Positions 1 through 11,730 are shown, numbered from the stretch's first letter. The stretch is DNA of 64,000 nucleotides from Marchantia polymorpha subsp. ruderalis (GCA_037833965.1 AP031357.1:7584001-7648000), one strand, 5' to 3'. Numbers and translations are program-made. Notes: generated by a model not told the origin, from the letters alone.

Positions 1-1068
1 TATATCATTAAGATTGTTAGCATGTAAGCCCACCTCGTCCCTTCATGCTCTAAATGGAAACCAAATTTTAGTAAGACTTAGTATATTTTTCTCGTTCTCG
101 CTTCTGCCTACCCCTTCACTCCCGAGCACTCCTCCACGTAGGCAGGCAGGTGAGGTATCTTAGCATACTCAAATTTTGTTTCCAATTATAATTGTTCTAT
201 AGTTTGCCAACATTAACCTTATTGTTACCACTCATTTCTCTAATCCATTCATTTTAAACCAAAGATTGTAGATTGATGGATTACTTTTTTCCTAATTGCA
301 TTAAATTTTTATTATCAACTTTGAGGTATCCATAAAATTGCATTCGTCGCTTCAAATCAAACGGATTTGAGAATGAAAAGCTCTTGACAAAGAGTATATC
401 CGTATCGTTATCATCGTCTACTTCATGTTTACTCTACTTTACTTACTATGAACGAAAAATTTGTTAATATAATTAGTCAAATACGTCTATGAAACACTTT
501 GAATGCATGATGGTTTGAAGTACAACGTTTATCGATTTTTCAAAATGAGTAAAAGAAAGTTTCATATTACAAGATAGATATATGAATTTTTAATAAAAGT
601 ATATTCAAAATAGAAGGAAAATATCCACGATATTCTGTATCTAGAAATTTATTTTGTATAGAAAAATTTACGAGTTGCAAAAAAATTTCTCAATCCTGTA
701 CGGATTTGCATAATCTAGAGTGTAAGTCATGCGTAATTTAAGTAAGAATTCTTTTTAATAAAAATTAAGCTATATATCGAATAATAACATTATCTTTATA
801 TAAAGAAATATCAAAAGTTGAAAAGTGATGGATATTAGCTAAAGATTCATAAACCAAGTAATACCTGCTTTGTTGCACGGCAGTTTGGAAAAATCCCAAC
901 ACGCCGAGCCGACTATCTTGAAACTTTCCCTGTCTCCGTCACACTCTTCGGTCCTCCATTTCCTTGTTCCTTCGTGGTAAAGTTCAAACATAGCAACGAT
1001 CAGGAGATCAAATATGAAGCCTTTTACTTCTTATTGCATTCACAAAACTTCTGAGTTGTGAAATTTCT
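1..1068. other. AT-rich spacer, no gene seen
   Basis: This stretch is AT-rich with scattered poly-A/T runs and no ORF or family resemblance I can support. The last 100-150 bases become less AT-rich and probably hold the promoter or 5' UTR of the small secreted-protein ORF that follows. A plausible 3' splice signal lies just before position 1079, so a 5' UTR intron is possible but unproven. Confidence 0.5.
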
Positions 1069-1110
1069 GTGCGTTTAGGATCGCATCGGGCTGCTGATAA
1101 CAGATTCGCA

Positions 1111-1668
1111 ATGAAGATGTCCGTGAGATTCTTTCTGTGCCTGCTGCTGCTTCAGGCTGTAATCCCGTCGGCATTTGGAGCTGACATATTTGGCTTTGCA
1201 GGCAAGGGAGGCTTCTGCAAGGGACCGCCGTATATGTGCAAAGATATTGGACCGCAAACGTGCTGCGATTTCACAAACTTGCAAGTCCAGTACATTCGGT
1301 AGAAAGGCATTGGAACCACCAATTTGAGCCTCGCTTACACTGGCGGCAAATGCTCCAAAGAGCTAACATTCGGTTGTGGACAGAACGATAGATGCTTGAA
1401 AACAGAGGGTACCTCAGGTGGGTCATGGAAAAAAGGATGTGTCGACCGACATCATCTTGAAGCTCAATGCGAGTCAACGGTGACTCCGAATGCTGTATCG
1501 TACACTGACCCCAGTTCCAGGCGCACATTTGTCCTGAACACGGCAGATGTGGTGGATGCCTTCACGAAACTCGAGAGTTTAGCAACAGATTTTGCAAGAG
1601 TAGAGTTCTTATTAGGTCAAGGAGTGCACGTCTCTGTGATGGAGGATGAAATGCACATGGCTGAGTGA
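1111..1668 (+). pseudogene. small secreted cysteine-rich protein, interrupted by one in-frame TAG
   Basis: The ATG at 1111 opens a frame starting MKMSVRFFLCLLLLQ, a typical signal peptide with probable cleavage near AFGA-D. A cysteine-rich segment follows (FC, MCK, TCCDF). The frame meets TAG at 1300-1302 but continues in the same frame to 1668, with more cysteines (GGKC, FGCG, DRC, KGC, AQC). Read through the TAG it would give about 185 residues with roughly ten cysteines in the first 125. The retained frame, cysteine pattern and signal peptide show this was one protein. I do not recognise the family. It could be a recent pseudogene, a strain-specific nonsense allele, a base error, or a readthrough case. 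No GT-AG intron of reasonable size would remove the TAG. The GTG at 1069 also opens the frame but is unlikely as a plant start. Confidence 0.5.
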
Positions 1669-1833
1669 TGAAGCAACAGAGTCCAGAATGCTGTGAAGGT
1701 CATATTCTGCGATAGAGCCGAGTGACACGTATAGCAGTGTGTAAAACTTTTGATCCAGAATATTTGAAGCTTCGAGATTGCAGGCAGCATTTCCACTGTA
1801 GTGAATTTCATGACTTGCAATTGAGCTACAAAG

Positions 1834-1950
1834 TCTTCGATTCGCTTACTGCCGCTTCCCTCCTCCACTCCAAATCACCATGTCCAATTCCGACTCTTCG
1901 ATTCGCTTACTGCCGCTTCCCTCCTCCACTCTAAATCACCATGTCCATTT
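1834..1950. repeat. 61-bp tandem direct duplication (2 copies)
   Basis: A unit beginning TCTTCGATTCGCTTACTGCC occurs at 1834 and again at 1895, so the period is 61 bp. The two copies differ at only a few positions over about 55 bp. The unit lies about 170 bp after the end of the secreted-protein frame and has no coding meaning I can see. Confidence 0.85.
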
Positions 1951-2161
1951 CGGACGTGCCATTTTTCTCGTCCTCGAGCTGTTCTCAGCAACTCCATCTC
2001 GAGCACCAGGTCAGCCTTGGCTTGGACCACTTCTGACGATTTTGGTCAGAAGCCCCAAGTTAACTTTTTTATGTGTCGCTCTCAACACCAACTCTAAAAT
2101 CCTCTCTTTGCATGTATGTTACGCTGTTTCCTTCCTTCGACAGTTGCAAAGTTGGCTATAA

Positions 2162-2865
2162 CGGGGACTCGTTGGTTCTGCGATATATGGGAACGGTTGG
2201 AACGAAGTTTCTGCCTGCACAAAATGTCTTTGAGGGTCAAATATGAGCGGCCTGATTACCTACGACGAAGTTTGCGGCGAGCTCAACTTGAATGAATCTG
2301 ACTGTCGGTTACAATTAGATCAATCGACGTGAAACACTCCCAATAAAAGAAAACAATACTATTCCGGAAGTTTTAACATGAGCAGTAGAAACCACAACAC
2401 TTTGTTCTGCGACAATTTGATTTAATACGGGGTGTAAGCATAAAATGATGCTCACATGTCTTTTTAATATGGAATTATGTTTTTGAACTTACAAACTTAT
2501 GCGTTCGAATATAAGTTTTCTCCTAGCCGTTGGAGTAACGGCTAGGAGAGAGGCCGGATAGGTTGTTTATGCATGGACGTGTTGGAAGGGTGGAACGCAA
2601 CGTCGCGTAAGAGAGATTAGTACTCGGAAAGAAACAGGAGTATTGGCAGTGGGAAGTAAGGAATGATGGGAGGAAGAATCATGGCCACCTGCGAGGGTTT
2701 CCTATTCTTCTTCTTCTTCACCTTAGAAGTTTAGGGTTTTCGTCTTCACGTTTTTTGATGTCTTACCGAGGTTCAGGGAGCAGTCATTCGTAGCGAGACT
2801 TTACACCCTTTTTCCTTTCGGCTTCGAGCGTTGGTGATTTATGACGTGTGCTTTTCAGAAAATGA
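2162..2865. other. spacer without recognisable gene
   Basis: No supported coding sequence. It contains the short perfect hairpin at 2519-2549 and a pyrimidine-rich run near 2705-2720, just before the CHD-like fragment. Confidence 0.4.
2519..2549. repeat. perfect 13-bp inverted repeat, 5-nt loop
   Basis: Arms TCTCCTAGCCGTT (2519-2531) and its exact reverse complement (2537-2549) flank the loop GGAGT. It could form a stable hairpin. No U-run follows and no gene abuts it, so function is unknown. Confidence 0.8.
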
Positions 2866-3476
2866 TCTACGAATTGGGCGAAGGAGTTTCGCAAGTGGTT
2901 ACCCGACATGAACGTGGTTTTAAATGTCGGCAACCGTGCTAGTCGCGAGATGTGTCAGAAGTACGAGTTTCCTAGTGAACGGAAAAGCGGACGAACGATA
3001 AAGTTTGATACGCTCCGGACGACCTACGAAGTTGTCCTCAAGGATAAGACTGTTCTTGAAAAGGTGAAATGGACCTATCTAATGGTAGATGAAGCTCATA
3101 GGCTGAAGAACAGCGAGACAGCATTTTATCAAACTCTATCAGAGTTCAAGCCAAGAACAAATGTTTAGTGACAGGAACACCTCTGCGGAACATTGTTGAG
3201 GAGCTTTGGGCTTTGCTACATTTTCTCGATGCTGAAAAGTATAGGAGCAAAGAGGACCTCACAGAGAAGTACAAGAATTTGATCTCATTTGATGACAAAG
3301 AGCTTGCGAATCTCCACGGAGAACTTCGGTTTCATTTTTTTTGCAGGGTGATCAAAGATGTGAAAAAGTCCCTGCCACCAAAGATTGAGCGAATGGAGAT
3401 GTCAGCCCTTCAAAAACGGTACTACAAGTGTATTTTGGGACGAAATTTTGCAGACATTAATAAAGGTGTCCTGGGG
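2866..3476 (+). pseudogene. CHD1-type chromatin remodeller (SNF2 ATPase) fragment
   Basis: The translation matches the SNF2 helicase core of plant CHD1-class (Mi-2/CHR5-like) remodelling ATPases. In order it shows NWAKEFRKWLPDMNVV, GNRASRE, TTYEVVLKDK, the Walker B/DEAH-like box MVDEAHRLKN, YQTLSEFK, motif III TGTPLRN, EELWALLHFLDAEK, YKNLISFDDKELANLHGELR, RVIKDVKKSLPPKIER and LQKRYYK...NKGV. It is broken. An in-frame TGA sits at 2863-2865, a frameshift at about 3160 separates FKPRTN from the TGTPLRN frame, a few residues are lost after KIER, and homology stops abruptly near NKGVLGN. The ATP-binding Walker A part and the second helicase lobe are absent. No introns are visible inside, so a retro-copied or captured fragment is possible. 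Functional remodelling activity is ruled out. Confidence 0.85.
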
Positions 3477-3739
3477 AACTATCAGATTTCAGATCGATCG
3501 AAGAACAATCAGATCGAAGAATGACCGGATGATTGCATCATTTTTTCAGCTACATCACAATGTTGAGAAGTGAAACCTGATTGTCCCCCGGACACCTTTA
3601 TTAAGGTGATAGAAATTACGTCCCAAAATCCACTTGTAGTACCGTTTTTGAAGTGCTGACATCTACATTCTAAGAAGTCGCTCAAAGTGGCAGGGACTTT
3701 TCCACATCTTTGATCACCTTTGATCTTTGATCACCTTTG
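3348..3739. repeat. imperfect inverted repeat made of two CHD fragment copies
   Basis: The segment 3348-3486 (RVIKDV to NKGV region of the CHD fragment) reappears in reverse orientation at about 3577-3713. A spacer of roughly 90 bp lies between. The minus-strand copy reads VIKDVEKSLP, then stops and a frameshift, then LQKRYYKWILGRNF and NKGVRG. It shares the unusual LQKRYYK and GRNF spellings with the plus copy but keeps W where the plus copy has C. A 17-bp direct duplication (3706-3722 and 3723-3739) ends the inverted arm. A transcript across it could fold into a hairpin of about 140 bp with mismatches. Confidence 0.8.
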
Positions 3740-3962
3740 ATCCCAGGAAGCGAGAAGGGGGTTGGATAATTTTCCATCATCAGTATGGAATCATCTTCCA
3801 AAATAATCTTCTCTTATAACTCTTTGCAACCCCATGGACGATGGCCTTCTTACGAAGTGTCGATATGGAACTACCTGCAAATCTGCAATGTGCAAATCAT
3901 TATCATAGCTTGCAAATCGTCGAGAAACTACTCTAGCCCAATAATACTGGACTCGGCATTCC

Positions 3963-4094
3963 CATGCTGTTGGAATAGTCAACCTTCTAATTAATTTTAC
4001 ACTGCAATCTCATTTGGAAGCTGTAATGCGAATTAATAGGTACGTCAAAGGAACGTCTCACTTGGGGCTGTTCTTGTATTGCGATTTCAATGAC
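3963..4094 (+). pseudogene. Ty1/copia polyprotein remnant (end of RT)
   Basis: One uninterrupted frame of 44 codons reads HAVGIVNLLINFTLQSHLEA, then VMRINRYVKGTSHLGLFLYC. It matches the copia signature between reverse transcriptase and RNase H (AVGIVSRFM...HLEAVKRILRYLKGTSHLGL). Stops follow at once and the preceding sequence is not clearly alignable. It is a short relic, not a gene. Confidence 0.75.
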
Positions 4095-6317
4095 AATTAA
4101 TTGTACTGCAAATGCCCACTCGGATCGTGGTCAGGAAGGCATAAGCTGAACCTATGTATACACATTCGAGTAAGAAATCGCCCATTGTATTCAACAGCAA
4201 GCAACAATCTCTATCCGCCTAATCATAATCTAGAGCAGCAGAATATCTTGCGCTCGCGGAAGATGCAAAAGAAACGTGTTGGCTGCGACTTCCTCTCGAG
4301 GAGCTTGCATTATGCCACTAGCAGCAGTCAGAATTGCTGCTCATAATTGCTGAAATTGGCCAGAAATAAACACATAAAGTATGCACCTAGGAAATAATCT
4401 AGAACATATTTGAAGCCAATCATACATTTGGTTCAGGTTGCTTGACTGGATCAAATTAGTGACATACGCATGAAGTTATCATGAATGTTAAAGTTCCAAA
4501 AACTTTGCAACAACATTTCTCGAATGTCTCTATCTTAGATTAGACATCATAGGATTCTATTGATTGAGCATTTCCTCAGAGAGATTATGTTGAGAATTAA
4601 CACGAAATAGTCCATAAATCCTTGAGATCTAGATCACAGAATAACGTTGTAAGATATAACTGCACATTTGTCCAAATAGTACTTATGGAACTCATAAATT
4701 TATCTGATTTTGAATGGTTACATTTACTTTAGTAGGAGTACAACTTTTATGCTTGTACAAACATACTTTGCTTTCCCATCAACTATCATACTCAACAGAA
4801 ATTCTTCAACCAACCCAAGAATATCACAAATGTTCCTCTACTTGAGATTATTTTTCTCTGACACCACATTTGCATCTAGTATTAGAAAGTGATATTTCCA
4901 GATGCCAAGACTCTAGTTTTGCCCTAGTACATTTTAGTCACATTTTTTGGATCCGAACCTTTGAAAAAAAAACAGCTTTAAACAGATTTAATAAAAAATA
5001 AATATGATTATTTTTACTTTTTTTATCAATTTTAAATCATAAAAAGGAAATTCATGCAAAAGTAATAAAATCATGCAACTCTATTATAATCATGTGAAAG
5101 ATCATGTTTACATGATTATGCACATTATCATTCAAATCACATTATTCAAATTCTCTAACATCGGAATTTCTCAAGTTGTACATTTTACAGATATAATTGA
5201 TGCAGTTTTTTCCAAACAAAAAAAATCGACAGCATGAGATTCAAAAGTCACCATTTATTTGTACCTTCTCTTATACTTCCTAATTTTTCATATTTGTATC
5301 ATGAATAATATTTATATTCTCAAAACTCATACGAAAATTTACTTTATAATAATTTGCATCTTACAACCATATCCTACTTTGAATATTATTCCTCCTTTGC
5401 TTTTTCTACAGCAAAATCATTTTGTCTTGGTTTGATTCATTCATCTGAGTCTTTGTATATAGAAATAAAGAAATATTAGGAGTTCACATGATTTAGTGAC
5501 CATTTGGATGATAAGTATCGCTTATCCATTATATCTTTCGGGATTTGGTGTTTGTAAAGACTACATTCGAAATAATCCAAAGACCAAGTTTATTCTTGTA
5601 AACGATGGTCATTGGTTACATATGACACTTTTATGAAAACTTTTATGGCCGTACATTGAAACTCAAGCAATCGAGTTCTTCAAATATATGAAGCTAGACA
5701 AAAGACATCTTCTTCTTCTTTTTTCCCAAATTTGAAACTTCATTGAGCAATGTAGGGTAATTTCCATTTCTAGGTTTGTCTTTGAGAAGGTAACCAGGAG
5801 GTTACAACACTAAACTATGTGGTAAATTTTTAGACAGAAAGTTTTCATTGCTCTATCACTATCATTAACAAGTGTTAAAAATCGGAGAGCAATACCTACC
5901 ACTGTGATAAATTTGGAGCTAGCTTTGTTTCATCTTTGTAACGCTTGATGTGATTTCCAAATCGAACAGAACTCTTCCAACCCTAAGGTCGTGACTTCTA
6001 TTTGTGCAAATGGGTTGCCTGTATCAAATGGCTGTGATAAGCAGCACCACCCCTTACTGCAGCCTCTTTGTATGATTCTTGCTGTCCAAGGTGTTCCAAA
6101 ACATCATAAAATTCCACTAAATAACACTCTATTCCGATTATTGCTGCCCATATCAATATATATGATTCTTTCTTGACGGATCGGCAAAAGCAAATCTATC
6201 ATATCTTTCATTCTGATCCTCTGATTCTGTATGTCGAAACTCCACCTGTTCCACATAACCTGCACAGACTAATGCGGATTCCAACGCTCGTTCAGCTGGA
6301 AAAAAAAAATTCGTTTC
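4095..6317. other. AT-rich spacer
   Basis: About 2.2 kb of AT-rich sequence with no supported gene. The stretch right after the copia scrap may be further degraded copia RNase H, but alignment by eye is too weak to call. Short ORFs near 4710, 5991 and 6173 show no family resemblance. Confidence 0.4.
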
Positions 6318-6709
6318 GAACTCATCTTCTTTCCTTACTCGAGAATATCAGTGCATGAACATTTCAACATACAATTTTCAGCCTTCGCTTTAAATTGGCC
6401 AAGAAGTTATCCACTAGTTCATAATGCAACCGATGTATTGAGTTTAAATTACTACCAGCAACTGGAACCGTTTGGAGTTCACTGCCGATTTTCTCAAAAA
6501 ATCCGTGTTTCGTTGGTCCATTTCCATTTTTCGCTTTTGATAAAATCCGAAGTGATTTCCAAACAATTCCGGAAAGTTGCTCCTAGTAATTTAAACTCTA
6601 TCCATCAGTTGCTACTACTGTGTAGCATTTGATTGACAAATTCAATCCTACTACTGTATCTTGAAATGTTCTTGCACTAATTTCTTAAGTAAGGAAAGAA
6701 GATGAGTTC
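6318..6709. repeat. long imperfect foldback with perfect 22-bp ends
   Basis: GAACTCATCTTCTTTCCTTA begins a 22-bp arm at 6318-6339 that is exactly complementary to 6688-6709. Further inside, GAGTTTAAATTACT near 6439 pairs with AGTAATTTAAACTC near 6588. A TTTGGAGTTCACT-like block pairs with AGTGATTTCCAAAC on the other side. The two halves of this 392-bp unit are therefore diverged reverse complements. This is consistent with an old foldback/MITE-like insertion or a hairpin-RNA locus. No protein-coding frame is conserved in it. Confidence 0.75.
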
Positions 6710-9676
6710 TGGAAAGGACCTTTTGCAAACTGGGCAAGTTCCTTGACTTGGTGCAGATGTCGGAAGTTAAAATGCTGAGGTAAAGCAGTCACCGGCGCAG
6801 AAGATGGTGAATGATCAAACAGTTATGGGAAATACCGATGCAGTTGATTGTGAGTAAGTATTAAGATGAGTTAGAGTGGCTGGTGAATGAGAAGATGGTA
6901 GATATATAGCACCCTTTCTGTTTGAGTACAACATATGAATTTGCTGCCGGGTGAACAATTTTTCTATAAATCAAAATCATTTCGCACCTAGAAATATTGA
7001 GATTGACTGGTGAAAGATACAACGACTGGAAGTTTTTTGGGGCTCTTAGAGAATCCAAGCCTCACTCCATAGGTATGACTGAGTAATGACAAGAGGATTA
7101 GTCATCGGACACACGAAATAGCAGTATTGCAAGTGTGAAAGTCATTCAGAGTGTATGGAGAAATACGATCCGTACGAGTTCTTCGATCGTAAAGAAGTTT
7201 GCCTTCGACCCTCGGCACGATTGGAGAAATCGGGGGTTCCTTGTGGAACTTGTTATCAATGGCATTGCCACAAGCCTCTACACCGGTACCTATTTAGAAA
7301 CTGGCTATTGACTATGCTTCAGTAAATAATCCAGATTTTTTACCTCAGACATTCCGTAAGGAACAGACTTCCAAACCCCATGTACCTCTTGTGCACTCAT
7401 TGCAAACTTTCTACGTGAAACGACTTCAATGCTTTAATATCTGAAACTGAATCATTTCCGGCCCGGTTATCCATAATTTGTTATATTTGTATATATTCTA
7501 CTCTAATCCCAAAGAACCTGTTCGGGACAGAACTATGACAAAAATATTCTGCCAGTAAAAACATTTAACAACAGCTAAGTCCCCACTGATAAACAGCACA
7601 CAGAGAAGTCAAGAAGAAAAACAATATGAAGGCTCGTTTTCCCTTCAATTCTGGAGAACTACCTACCTCCCAGTGAGACTTCCTCTCCAAAGCATAAGAA
7701 AATATGCGACTGTGTGAACAAAATACCGGTTCAAATTATGAACTGATGGAAAAAAAATTAATGTACAAATGTAATGTCAAAATGGAGCAGAAGGACGGGC
7801 TAAAGCTATGCATTTACTTGATTTTGCCTAAGGACTAAACGGAATATGGCATACCCATAACACAGTTCCACATACTTTTTTGTTTTGTTGTATGTAAGTC
7901 CTGCTTTCTACTTTTTCCTGGTGGTTTTTCCTTTTATCGATTCACTCCATGCGAAGCCATCATATCTGTTTACAATCTCCTTGATCTGAGACGAGATCTT
8001 ATGAGATTGTTATGAGGATCTATCACGTTGTAACTCTTTACCACCTTCGGATATACCCAGTCAGTACCAAACCAGTTGTTTCGAATGAGGAAACTGAATC
8101 TCATCCGTTGCCAAAGGTACTCAAGAATTTCATCTTCCTTCAACTCAACCGGAGCTCCATGGCAAATAATAGACTCTGAACTCATTCTAGTCAATGGTGA
8201 TACTAGTCCGTGTGACTCTCACACCGACCCTTTGCGGGCTTAGTTTCAATTCAATCTAGGAACACAACTCAGTCCACTACATCTTTGCGGATGTAAAAAC
8301 AAAAACTTCGACAACAGAAACAAGAATGAGAGTAACCCGATAAGACATAGTCATGTCTCGAGTCCAGATAGGAAGAGCATATCAGAATACTCATATATCT
8401 GAATTTCACATGTCGAAATAGGGAAAACGGGATATGAACCAGGCAGTGCATGGATAGTGATGTTCTATTCATGGAATATATACACATACAACTCGTTTCT
8501 TTGATATGGCACTGCAGGTTGGACTTCATCATTTTCCTTCCTATTCAAGTGAAACATTTATCTAACTGACATACAACCTAAGACTGGCGAAGTCCAGAAA
8601 CTGATGTACACTCTGCATCCTTTTGTCCATTGCATATATAAATTCAAATGCTCATACAACAACAGCCACTGACTGGGGAACTGGAATCAAGAAACTGACA
8701 TATAATATCATCCCTCTCTAAACATGGATAGAAATTCATGTATAATCAGATATCAAAATAATGGTACATACTCTGACATGATATCATGCATCGGAAACAC
8801 GAAAGCTACCATTGTAAGGACCTTCGAAATTTTGGCTCAACATTGACGACTCAAGTTCATTACAAAAGTCCTCGAAACAACTTCTAGCTGACAGGCATGT
8901 CTATATTTGCCCCTCCTCCTTTTCTAAAAACTCGGATTTTCTCATAGAATGGCTATGAAGACATTTTCTTTATGAATAACGTTATGGTCTCATAATAAGA
9001 GGACACATGGCTCTTTGTGTTTTGGGATTGTGGATAAATATTGTGCAAGTATGTTGTTGTTTTATGCTTGAAATGGACTTCCAGGGTTTAGGCAATGTGA
9101 CACTATATTCTTTGTGTTATGGTAAAGTATATGCATTTAAGTTAATATGAATTGACTATTTGAGAATCCTGAAGTGAAATGAAGCTCTAAGTTGAAGTAT
9201 TGAAAGTGCAAATTATAATCAAAATGTAACATTATTCACATATCAGCGCGATTACATTCACCAGTTATTTCATCTCTGATATGTGCAAATGTCGACGATG
9301 AAGATAATTCGTTTAGGAATTCCCAAGTTATCAGTGTTCCATTCACTATTTCATCCAAAAGAATTGATGCTCTATGTCGAATATATATACTGATATGAAT
9401 TGCAAAATATCCTTTAAGACATATAAAAGATGACTTTTTGAGTGATCTATTCAACGTGATCTTTTATTAAATCACCAGGTAAAAGGAAGTTCATTGACTT
9501 ATACAATTTGGTATATATTGGAATTAAAATTTCCTCGGAATCTCATCTCGACTCTATACATTCTATTCTCAAATGGCTACGTTGTGACTCCAGCTTTAGG
9601 GTATTTAAGTGTTTTTAGGATGGGGTCTCCGAGTCAAAGGAAAGATGGTGGTTCAGTTCCATCTATGTGAAAGTTC
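6710..9676. other. spacer without recognisable gene
   Basis: About 3 kb of AT-rich sequence. One minus-strand frame (8194 down to 7970, including ILEYLWQRMRFSFLIRNN) is somewhat protein-like in composition but has no recognised family and no visible splice context. I therefore do not call it. No RNA gene or repeat was seen. Confidence 0.35.
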
Positions 9677-10012
9677 TTGTCAGTTAAGAGACAACCCATT
9701 ATTTCTTTTCAGACTGTCCCGGTCAGGGACCTGAAATTTGCAATTACAGAGTATAATGTTTGCACAAAGAATCTATCCATGATTAAAGCCCAAGTTCTGT
9801 CGATCTCAACGTGCCCGATTTGCCATTATCTTTTTGGACATAAAGGTTGTCAGATCGTTCGTGAAGCGCCTGATGTAGAAAAAGCATTCATGCAGTTGAA
9901 TCGTGAACATTATTTTGATTCGCTAATTTCAGTTTTTCATAGAAATTGTATCAATCTGAAGATAGAGGAGTCTGTCATACTTTTTTCTTCTAAACTATCA
10001 CCCTCCGATTAA
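9677..10012 (+). CDS. unrecognised ORF or exon, doubtful
   Basis: This open frame reads through 111 codons and contains the segment STCPICHYLFGHKGC, with three cysteines and a histidine spaced loosely like a small zinc site. A good 3' splice signal (pyrimidine run then TTTTCAG) occurs at about 9713, so the real coding part, if any, may be an exon starting QTVPVRDLKF. The first codon of the open frame is not ATG. I recognise no family and see no partner exons nearby. It may equally be chance. Confidence 0.2.
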   Translation: MSVKRQPIISFQTVPVRDLKFAITEYNVCTKNLSMIKAQVLSISTCPICHYLFGHKGCQIVREAPDVEKAFMQLNREHYFDSLISVFHRNCINLKIEESVILFSSKLSPSD

Positions 10013-11730
10013 AACGAAACTCTTAAAATGTACAATTCTAATCAGCTGATAATCCCCTTTTGTTGGAATTGAGGTTGACTTACTGTAAACTAAGCGTAAT
10101 GTAAAACTGCTTGCTGATGAGTATACATTAGTAGATTAGAACTTTCCAGGAATCTCATTCTATGTTCCATGCAAGAAGATTGATGTTTTAAAAAAGGGGC
10201 CTAAATTGCAGTCATTATATTTTAATGATGCCGACAGTCCCAGTGATCGTAGTTGAAAGACGTTTCAACGATGTTATTGGTTGCAAATCCACAGCAAAGG
10301 GTGGGAACGGGAAATCTGTAATATACATATAACTTGAATGGAGATCAACGCTAAATTGCTCACATTATCATCATCGAAAGATCGGTTCATTTACTTGGCG
10401 TTTACTACAAGAGAGCACTTCGCCGATTAAAATCCATGTTCCAGCAGAAACTACGATCTTTACGATTGGGCAGATCACTTCACTCACTAGGCAGCTACTA
10501 GAAGGAAAGCTAAGCTAATAGAGGGAAAGCTAAGTCCACAACTCCCCTTTGCAACACAGCTTTTTTGATTTCTTATTCTTGTAAAATTGTTGAGTATTTT
10601 CGGGCAGCTCACCAAGATTGGGAAGGGGAAGGGCAACTCAGAGACATTGTCAAGAACCTTGGAAGAGTTACATGCGAGGTCACTGTCTCAAGCGGGGTAA
10701 GCTACTCCGCTTGAGACAGTGACCTCGCGGAGTAGCTTACCCGTCAGTTTTGCTTTTGGCTGAATAGATTAGTTGAGAGTATTACTAGCTAGACTATCTG
10801 ATAACCTTTACCGGCACTAAACCTATGTTTACACATTCTTGTTGGTTTTAACCCAACCGTTGATGAGCTGCTGAGCAAGCGTTGGTTTTAAGTCTGGAGT
10901 TCGCATCATCGGTCTCAACTACTAGCTTCATTGGCTCCGACGAAGTGACTCCGCATGGCGGAGCTGGAAACAACATGGAAAATGCACCATTTGAAGTGGA
11001 CTCTGTTTTGGCTAAAATTCAAATGAAATGTTTGCAATCCCTGTAAGTTCATCATATATCACCAGTTTCTGTTTATGAAGTTTGTTTATTGACATAAATT
11101 TACCATGTCAGCGAAATTTATCATCTGTCTCATACGGATCTCGTTACTAAATCTGTTGCATAGAAACAAGCTACAGAAGACTCTGGGTAGCTCATACTAA
11201 TTAACAGGTGATTTTACTAAGTGATTGGATAGCATATATGAATTCTACTTTCTTCAGAATGATCATATGCGAAATTTCTTATAATCTGCAAAGACAAATG
11301 GAAGTTTTGACTATGAAATTCAGAGTAGATAAAAGAGTAGCAGGGAACTTGCCTTGGTCAAGAAGAACACTGGACTCATAGACTGGTTCCAAAGACGGTC
11401 AAATGCTCCAACCAGTCTTAACACAAAGAAACAGAATCTGACGATGTGAACTTTGCCAGTATAGCAAGTTCAAGGACCAACTAAATCTCTACTACCACTA
11501 ACAGAGGTGGATAAACATAACGCCATCGCAAGGCTCACACTCGTCATCATTTCCAGAACTTACCCTCTAAATGAAAATTTCTTAATGCAAGTAGAAAAGA
11601 ACAAACCACCCTCATGCTGAACAGAGTTATAGTTTTACACCAGACAGAGATAAGAAACAATTTTAGCTTCAAATTAATGTTACAGACGAACAGCCAGAGG
11701 GGCTGAAGCATTACATGTGGTGGTTTTGAA
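10013..11730. other. spacer between unrecognised ORF and CYP28 3' end
   Basis: No supported gene. It contains the snap-back palindrome at 10674-10742. The last few hundred bases before 11731 should include the 3' UTR of CYP28, which is transcribed leftwards. No clear poly-A signal could be singled out in AT-rich sequence. Confidence 0.4.
10674..10742. repeat. snap-back palindrome: 22-bp arms, 11-nt loop, plus echoed loop
   Basis: Arms 10674-10695 and 10707-10728 are perfect reverse complements (core GAGGTCACTGTCTCAAGCGG). The 11-nt loop is GGTAAGCTACT. Immediately after the right arm, 10729-10742 is the exact reverse complement of the loop with its flanking bases (GGAGTAGCTTACCC). The structure is therefore two nested inverted copies, the pattern expected when a nascent strand switches template. 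Confidence 0.9.

Noticed and set aside
2519-2549. Hairpin as a bacterial-type terminator
   Set aside because: The locus is nuclear plant DNA and no U-run follows the stem.
7970-8194. Minus-strand ORF with protein-like composition
   Set aside because: No family recognised, short, no splice context; kept only as a note in the spacer entry.
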